A DNA stretch of 10,219 nucleotides. It comes from an uncultured Prevotella sp. (GTDB lineage: Bacteria; Bacteroidota; Bacteroidia; Bacteroidales; Bacteroidaceae). Within the stretch, counting starts at the first letter, position 1. Every line of letters starts with the position of its first letter. The notes beneath the pieces are model-generated. The model was not told where the DNA came from. It did no database searches and was given only the letters and a program-made list of their open reading frames with translations. Positions 7,124 through 10,219 of this stretch are shown here, piece by piece. Made by a program: the position numbers and the translations under genes. The stretch covers positions 1-10,219 of the forward strand of contig URFI01000070.1 of assembly GCA_900547085.1 (NCBI GenBank), written 5' to 3'.

Positions 7124-7301
7124 GATCCTTTCCTGTTGGCACGCAAGATATGATGTCTGCTTGATTTGTAGTTTTGAGACAGACGCTACCAACTAATGAC
7201 TTTTTTCTATCAGCTTATTTTTTATGTTAAATAAATAGAGCCGGGACCATGCTTTTTATCGGTTATTTTGTAGTAGCAATAAACTATCATTTCAATCTCT
7301 T
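7124..7301. other. AT-rich spacer without recognisable features
   Basis: I find no reading frame, strong hairpin, tRNA or convincing promoter in this stretch. Only short 5-base dyads are present, such as GTCTG near 7155 with CAGAC near 7190, which are near chance level. Confidence 0.5.
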
Positions 7302-7367
7302 TGACTTTACCGTCCAAAGTCTATGACTTTACCGTCCAAAGTCTATGACTTTACCGTCCAAAGTCTA
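7302..7367. repeat. Three tandem 22-base units, each a small hairpin
   Basis: Three identical 22-base units occupy 7302-7323, 7324-7345 and 7346-7367. Each has the core GACTTTACCGTCCAAAGTC, a perfect 6-bp stem (GACTTT/AAAGTC) with a 7-base loop, followed by TA and T linkers. A further AAAGTC lies just beyond, near 7382. The array sits 168 bases beyond the stop of the WYL regulator gene. It could be a transcript-end structure, a protein-binding array or a simple expanding repeat. It is too few, too short and too self-complementary for a CRISPR array. Confidence 0.85.
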
Positions 7368-7534
7368 TGCAATTGGAGGGGAAAGTCAATGCTATTGCAA
7401 CTGATTGAAAGACAAGGAGAAAGATATACCCAATAAGCGAGGAATGAAGGGACTTTTAGATATTCTAAATGAAAAATGGAGTGTGGAAAGATATCCTCCC
7501 TGGTTGGGATTCAGAAAAGGGCTGTCAGCGCATG

Positions 7535-8479
7535 TCAAAGTTCAATTTTTGGCGGGCGAACAGTGCGGGAGCCGGAAACCTTCTGGCTCATTTGCTCTAC
7601 ACAGTCGGCGATGTATTGCTTGAAACGCTGGTCTTGCAGAACCTCAATGTCTTGGAACAAACCCAACACAAACCGCCCGATACCCAGATAGCTGGCTACG
7701 TCGGCTTTGAAAATCCAGTGTTTCTCATCCTTCTCGGGAGCCAGGAAAGGTTGCGACTGCGGGTATTCCTCCAGCAAAAGATTGTATGCCAACTGCCCCA
7801 AGCGCAGTTTCACCGGCAGCTTTTCGTCGCCACTGAACATGAAGATATCCGTGAACAGGTCGCGGTGCTTGGCCTGGTTCATCCAAAACACATCCATCAC
7901 CTCAACGCTCTTGATGCGCGACACCTTGAACGTTTTGCACATGTCCGACTGCATCTCGTAACACCGCACGTCCAAATCGTCGTTCATCAGCAGGTAAGGC
8001 TCCACCACACGGTCGGAAACGGTCTTGCTGTGCGGCGACGAATAGCCCCTGAGCACCACGACGCTCTGTGTCTCCATGGCCTCTTTCAAGGTGCGCACGT
8101 TGTTGTGGATGCGCTTCAAAGCGGCTGGTGAGAACGACCCTTCCAGGCTATAATAACGGTCGAGTTTGGTTTTAAGGGTCGCCAGGATAAGGTCTTTCTT
8201 GTTGCTGGCCTCCAGCATTCGGCGCAGGTAAGCGGCTTCTTCCTTGGTGAAAACGATGTTGTCGTGCAGTCGCCTGAAAAACTTACTATTGGGATCCAGT
8301 CGGTAATAGGCTCCGGTTTTGATGACCTGAAACCCGCTGTTGCGCAGATAGTCGAGATAATAGTAGAGGTTGCGCCGCGTGACGTGCAGCCTGTCGGCCA
8401 ACTGCTGGGCGGTGTAATTGTTGTTATCGGTGAGCAACAGCAGTAGCTCGAGTTCGTTTCCGAATTTTTCTAATCGCAT
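7535..8479 (-). CDS. WYL-domain transcriptional regulator with N-terminal winged helix
   Basis: This 314-residue protein is a probable ligand-responsive DNA-binding regulator. Residues 1-60 are a DeoR/HTH_11-type winged helix (TAQQLADRLHVTRRNLYYYLDYLRNSG). Residues 65-135 are a helical linker. Residues about 140-196 are the WYL fold (DRVVEPYLLMNDDLDVRCYE, then FKVSRIKSVEVMD). Residues 255-300 resemble the C-terminal WCX extension (GRFVLGLFQDIEVL). The eponymous Trp-Tyr-Leu is replaced by Asp-Val-Arg at 170-172. ATG 8479 has no Shine-Dalgarno sequence and sits 8 bases from an 8-base repeat tract that occupies its upstream region. WYL proteins often bind nucleic acid or nucleotide ligands; the ligand and targets here are unknown. 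susCD is the next operon on the same strand, but control of it is not shown. Confidence 0.88.
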   Translation of the reverse strand: MRLEKFGNELELLLLLTDNNNYTAQQLADRLHVTRRNLYYYLDYLRNSGFQVIKTGAYYRLDPNSKFFRRLHDNIVFTKEEAAYLRRMLEASNKKDLILATLKTKLDRYYSLEGSFSPAALKRIHNNVRTLKEAMETQSVVVLRGYSSPHSKTVSDRVVEPYLLMNDDLDVRCYEMQSDMCKTFKVSRIKSVEVMDVFWMNQAKHRDLFTDIFMFSGDEKLPVKLRLGQLAYNLLLEEYPQSQPFLAPEKDEKHWIFKADVASYLGIGRFVLGLFQDIEVLQDQRFKQYIADCVEQMSQKVSGSRTVRPPKIEL

Positions 8480-8487
8480 GGGGAAGT

Positions 8488-8615
8488 AGTTTGTGAGTTT
8501 TTGAGTTTCTAAGTTTTTAAGTTTTTAAGCTGGTGAGTTTTTTAGTTTGTGAGTTTTTTAGTTTTTTAGTTTCTAAGTTGGTGAGTTGACAAGTTAACAA
8601 GTTGACGAGTTGACG
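8488..8615. repeat. Sixteen perfect-phase 8-base units AGTTNNNN
   Basis: Sixteen consecutive units start every 8 bases from 8488 to 8608. Fifteen begin AGTT and one begins AGCT (8528). The variable half is T-rich in the left units (TTGTG, TTTTT, TCTA types) and GACA/GACG in the last four (8584-8615). The phase never slips over 128 bases. The tract fills the region just upstream of the WYL gene start and is related to the repeat at 1-159. Confidence 0.9.
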
Positions 8616-8628
8616 AGGATGTGTGCAT
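8566..8628 (-). CDS. Possible 20-residue leader peptide upstream of the WYL gene
   Basis: ATG at 8628-8626 is preceded by AGGAGG (8642-8637) with an 8-base spacer, the strongest Shine-Dalgarno match in the window and unusual for this phylum. The frame runs 20 codons through the AGTTNNNN repeat tract and ends in TAA at 8566. The peptide (MHTSSSTRQLVNLSTHQLRN) has no recognisable domain. It may be a leader peptide affecting the downstream regulator gene, or a chance match. No homology can be claimed. Confidence 0.25.
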   Translation of the reverse strand: MHTSSSTRQLVNLSTHQLRN

Positions 8629-8718
8629 ACTGGATTCCTCCTATAGCAGCAAGCTAAGCATTCAAGCATCAGAAGCCAACACATATCAAGCTAAAGCACG
8701 CAATCTTATAAGACAAGA

Positions 8719-8737
8719 CTGATGCAATGTGCATCAG
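8719..8737 (-). terminator. Hairpin after rnhB, probable terminator
   Basis: CTGATGCA-ATG-TGCATCAG is a perfect 8-bp stem with a 3-base loop (9 bp counting the flanking A/T pair), 19 bases beyond the rnhB stop. On the minus strand it is followed by TCTTGTCTTATAAG, which is T-rich but not a clean T run, so termination strength is uncertain. Confidence 0.5.
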
Positions 8738-8756
8738 TAGGCCAAGAGGCAGTGCA

Positions 8757-9371
8757 TTAGAAATCCAACGACAGCTCTGCACTGCCCAAAAGGTTGTACG
8801 AACGGCGGTGATAGGGCGTGATGCCATAGGCACGGATGGCCTCCCGATGCTTGCGTGTGGGGTAGCCCATGTTCGATTGCCAGTCGTATTGCGGGTATTC
8901 TTGCGCCAGGCGGTCCATGTAATCATCCCGAAAAGTCTTGGCCAAGATGCTGGCTGCGGCTATGTCCTGGTACTTGCCGTCACCTTTTATAATAGTGGTA
9001 TAGGGCAAATCATGATAAGGCGTGAAGCGATTTCCGTCCACGATGATGGCCTGCGGGCGCGTGGTGAGCTGGTCCAACGCACGGTGCATGGCCAGAAAAC
9101 TGGCGCGCAAGATATTGATTTCGTCAATCTCTTGGGGTGAAACCTCACCCACTGCCCACGCCACGGCATCGTTGATGATGGTTTGGCGCAATGCATTGCG
9201 CTTTTTGCGCGAGAGCTGTTTCGAATCGTTCAGCTCTACATTGTCATAGTTGGGCGGCAGAATGACGGCGGCGGCGAACACGCTTCCGGCCAAGCATCCA
9301 CGCCCCGCCTCGTCGCATCCAGCCTCGATGAGGTTGGGGTAATAATGAGATTTTAAAGTGTTGTGCATCAT
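8757..9371 (-). CDS. rnhB: Ribonuclease HII
   Basis: This 204-residue cytoplasmic endonuclease cuts the RNA strand of RNA-DNA hybrids and removes misincorporated ribonucleotides from DNA. The four acidic active-site residues are visible: Asp20 and Glu21 in CDEAGRG, Asp112 in IIVDGNR, and Asp136 in KYQDIAAASILAK. Other family blocks are LNDSKQLS (47-54) and MGYPTRKHREAI followed by HRRSYN near the C-terminus. The frame continues upstream to a TTG at 9431, but family proteins begin shortly before the first acidic motif, so I chose ATG 9371; the next codon, at 9368, is also ATG. The extra upstream codons would run into a palindromic repeat. Length is normal. Stop is TAA. Confidence 0.95.
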   Translation of the reverse strand: MMHNTLKSHYYPNLIEAGCDEAGRGCLAGSVFAAAVILPPNYDNVELNDSKQLSRKKRNALRQTIINDAVAWAVGEVSPQEIDEINILRASFLAMHRALDQLTTRPQAIIVDGNRFTPYHDLPYTTIIKGDGKYQDIAAASILAKTFRDDYMDRLAQEYPQYDWQSNMGYPTRKHREAIRAYGITPYHRRSYNLLGSAELSLDF

Positions 9372-9416
9372 AACAGTTCTGTCATAGTAATCGAATGGTG
9401 TTGTTTTCTCTAGATC

Positions 9417-9613
9417 GGGCTGCAAGCCCAACAGCTTATAGCCCAGGGCACCGCCCTGGGATTGGTGTTCGTTAGGGTTTCTGCGCCCTACAGGGGCAAA
9501 AGCATCTGACCATCGTTTCGTTGCTTTTGCTTTTGCCCTTACAGGGCGTTATCCACCAACGTATGGCATCCCAGGGCGATGCCCTGGGCTAAGAGCTTTT
9601 GCCCCGATGGGGC
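9417..9613. repeat. Mirror-symmetric array of six short hairpins (REP/BIME-like)
   Basis: Five of the six GC-rich stems have 3-base loops: GGGCT-GCA-AGCCC (9417-9429), CCCAGGGC-ACC-GCCCTGGG (9442-9460), GCCCT-TAC-AGGGC (9535-9547), CCCAGGGC-GAT-GCCCTGGG (9570-9588) and GCCCC-GAT-GGGGC (9601-9613). The sixth, GCCCTACAGGGGC (9485-9497), pairs GCCC with GGGC around T-ACA-G. The first pairs with the sixth, the second with the fifth and the third with the fourth around position 9515, so the element is two inverted copies of one three-hairpin unit. The rest of the arms also match (GGGGCAAAAGCA against TGCTTTTGCCC). It lies upstream of rnhB. Similar CCCAGGGC palindromes are, as I recall, dispersed in Bacteroidota genomes. 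Confidence 0.8.
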
Positions 9614-9826
9614 GTAACCAGCACACCAGTTGCTTGCTAAGATTCAGTATATCTGTATCATATTGAGAATGAGTAATCATATTTTGTATATTGAAAAGGA
9701 AAGTGACAAGGCGTCTCCCACCACTGAACTGCTACGCCATATCCTCTATATGTGAAATAAAGTTAACCTGCAACAAGTATTAACAACCTTTGTTTGGTAT
9801 GGAAAAATAAGTTCCACCTCTTGTCG
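9614..9826. other. Spacer without recognisable features
   Basis: This stretch lies between the hairpin array and the promoter of the small plus-strand gene. I see no reading frame with coding character and no strong dyad apart from a weak CATAT-CCTCT-ATATG near 9739. No rnhB promoter could be identified here on the minus strand. Confidence 0.5.
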
Positions 9827-9834
9827 TACTTTTG
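9827..9834 (+). promoter_or_regulatory. Candidate -7 box for the small plus-strand gene
   Basis: TACTTTTG followed by CCGC matches the Bacteroidota -7 consensus TAnnTTTG. The predicted transcription start is near 9840. TTTG copies at 9789-9796 are too far upstream for a standard -33 element, so the upstream half is weak. Confidence 0.5.
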
Positions 9835-9874
9835 CCGCATCAAACAGAACATGAACCATCAAATACGAACGACA

Positions 9875-10150
9875 ATGGAAAAGAACATTCTTTTATCAGA
9901 AAGCACACCCTCGGCACGTTTCAATTATCAGCACGTCATCGGTAAATTATTGATGCCGATAGAACTTTTGCGGCGTTACTACGCCAAAGTGATGGAACGT
10001 GAGGTGAACACGAGGCAGACGCTGTTGCTGCTGAATGCCCAACTGGCATTCGTAATGACCGTATTTCCCATCGAAGCGCCGTTCGCCGTGCGCGTGGTTT
10101 GCTGCCTGTGGCTGCTGAACGCCTTGTGGAAATGCAAACAAGCGTTCTGA
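9875..10150 (+). CDS. Hypothetical small protein with two hydrophobic segments
   Basis: I do not recognise this 91-residue protein. The N-terminal half is polar to amphipathic (residues 1-48, with a basic patch ELLRRYYAKVMEREVNTR). It is followed by two hydrophobic stretches at about 49-66 and 69-86 separated by a short PIEAP turn, suggesting a membrane hairpin with a Lys-containing tail (WKCKQAF). It has a candidate promoter at 9827-9834. ATG 9875 leaves a leader of about 34 bases; ATG 9851, in frame, would add eight residues but leave only about 10 bases of leader. Neither start has a Shine-Dalgarno sequence. Its TGA stop abuts the stop of the convergent gene. Family and function are unknown. 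Confidence 0.6.
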   Translation: MEKNILLSESTPSARFNYQHVIGKLLMPIELLRRYYAKVMEREVNTRQTLLLLNAQLAFVMTVFPIEAPFAVRVVCCLWLLNALWKCKQAF

Positions 10151-10157
10151 TCAGAAC
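10144..10157. other. Palindrome spanning the two convergent stop codons
   Basis: GTTCTGATCAGAAC is a perfect 14-base palindrome. Its centre TGATCA holds the TGA of the plus-strand gene (10148-10150) and, on the other strand, the TGA of the incoming gene (10151-10153). There is no room for a conventional terminator between the genes. Confidence 0.8.
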
Positions 10158-10219
10158 ATCCGACTGACGCGCTCAATGCCCGCAACCAGTTGGTCAACCT
10201 CTTCGCGTGTGTTGTACAA
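10151..10219 (-). CDS. sufS: Cysteine desulfurase SufS-like, C-terminal fragment (runs off the window)
   Basis: Only the last 22 codons and the TGA stop are inside the window. The peptide LYNTREEVDQLVAGIERV followed by SRMF matches the end of class-V aminotransferase cysteine desulfurases of the SufS type, where a Y-N-T-x-E-E-(I/V)-D-x-L-V segment precedes the C-terminus. SufS supplies sulfur for iron-sulfur cluster assembly using pyridoxal phosphate; the catalytic residues would lie outside the window. The identification rests on a short but characteristic tail. A related class-V desulfurase would look similar. Confidence 0.6.
   Translation of the reverse strand: MYNTREEVDQLVAGIERVSRMF

Noticed and set aside
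7302..7367. Possible CRISPR array
   Set aside because: The 22-base units are directly adjacent with no unique spacers, only three copies exist, and no cas gene is present.
7405..7535. Intrinsic terminator for the WYL gene
   Set aside because: Only a weak AT-only dyad TTTAGA-TAT-TCTAAA (7455-7469) is present. It lacks a GC stem and a following T run on the correct side, so I did not call it.
7405..7623. 72-codon plus-strand frame beginning after the 22-base repeats
   Set aside because: It starts with TTG (first ATG near 7444), runs antisense into the 3' end of the WYL gene, and the translation changes character where the overlap begins. I do not consider it a gene.
9372..9431. 20-residue N-terminal extension of RNase HII from TTG 9431
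   Set aside because: The family starts close to the CDEAGRG motif. The extension begins beside the palindromic repeat and uses a rare start codon, while two ATG codons lie at the expected place.

Overview
The window looks like chromosomal DNA from a Bacteroidota member, most likely Prevotellaceae (Prevotella or a close relative). The evidence is a SusC/SusD outer-membrane pair, promoter -7 boxes of the Bacteroidota type (TAnnTTTG), mostly absent Shine-Dalgarno sequences, a short-form phosphate acetyltransferase, and moderate base composition with AT-rich spacers. The genus is inferred from sequence style, not from a database search.

Five of the seven genes lie on the minus strand. Read in that direction the order is rnhB (RNase HII, 9371-8757), a WYL-domain transcriptional regulator (8479-7535), a non-coding stretch of about 1.35 kb, susC (6181-3044), susD (3006-1483) and pta (1186-170). 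On the plus strand there is one small unrecognised membrane-type protein (9875-10150). Its stop codon abuts the stop of a gene entering from the right edge on the minus strand; only the last 22 residues of that gene are present, and they read like the C-terminus of a SufS-type cysteine desulfurase.

susC and susD form a transport operon: a TonB-dependent outer-membrane channel and its surface lipoprotein lid. It has a candidate promoter about 200 bases upstream, a clear ribosome binding site and a strong hairpin terminator at 1375-1405. No degradative enzyme, sensor or sigma/anti-sigma pair accompanies it here, so the substrate cannot be named. pta has its own promoter region, with a perfect palindrome on a -7 box, and acts in acetate/acetyl-CoA metabolism.

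No complete new defence or mobile system is visible. The unusual content is in the spacers, which carry several different repeat or foldback architectures: (a) strictly 8-base-periodic AGTTNNNN tracts at 1-159 and 8488-8615; (b) a 259-base imperfect palindrome at 6865-7123; (c) three tandem 22-base units, each a small hairpin, at 7302-7367; (d) a mirror-symmetric set of six short hairpins, five with clean 3-base loops, at 9417-9613; (e) a cluster of hairpins at 6530-6776, including mutually exclusive stems. These are the parts that deserve a second look.
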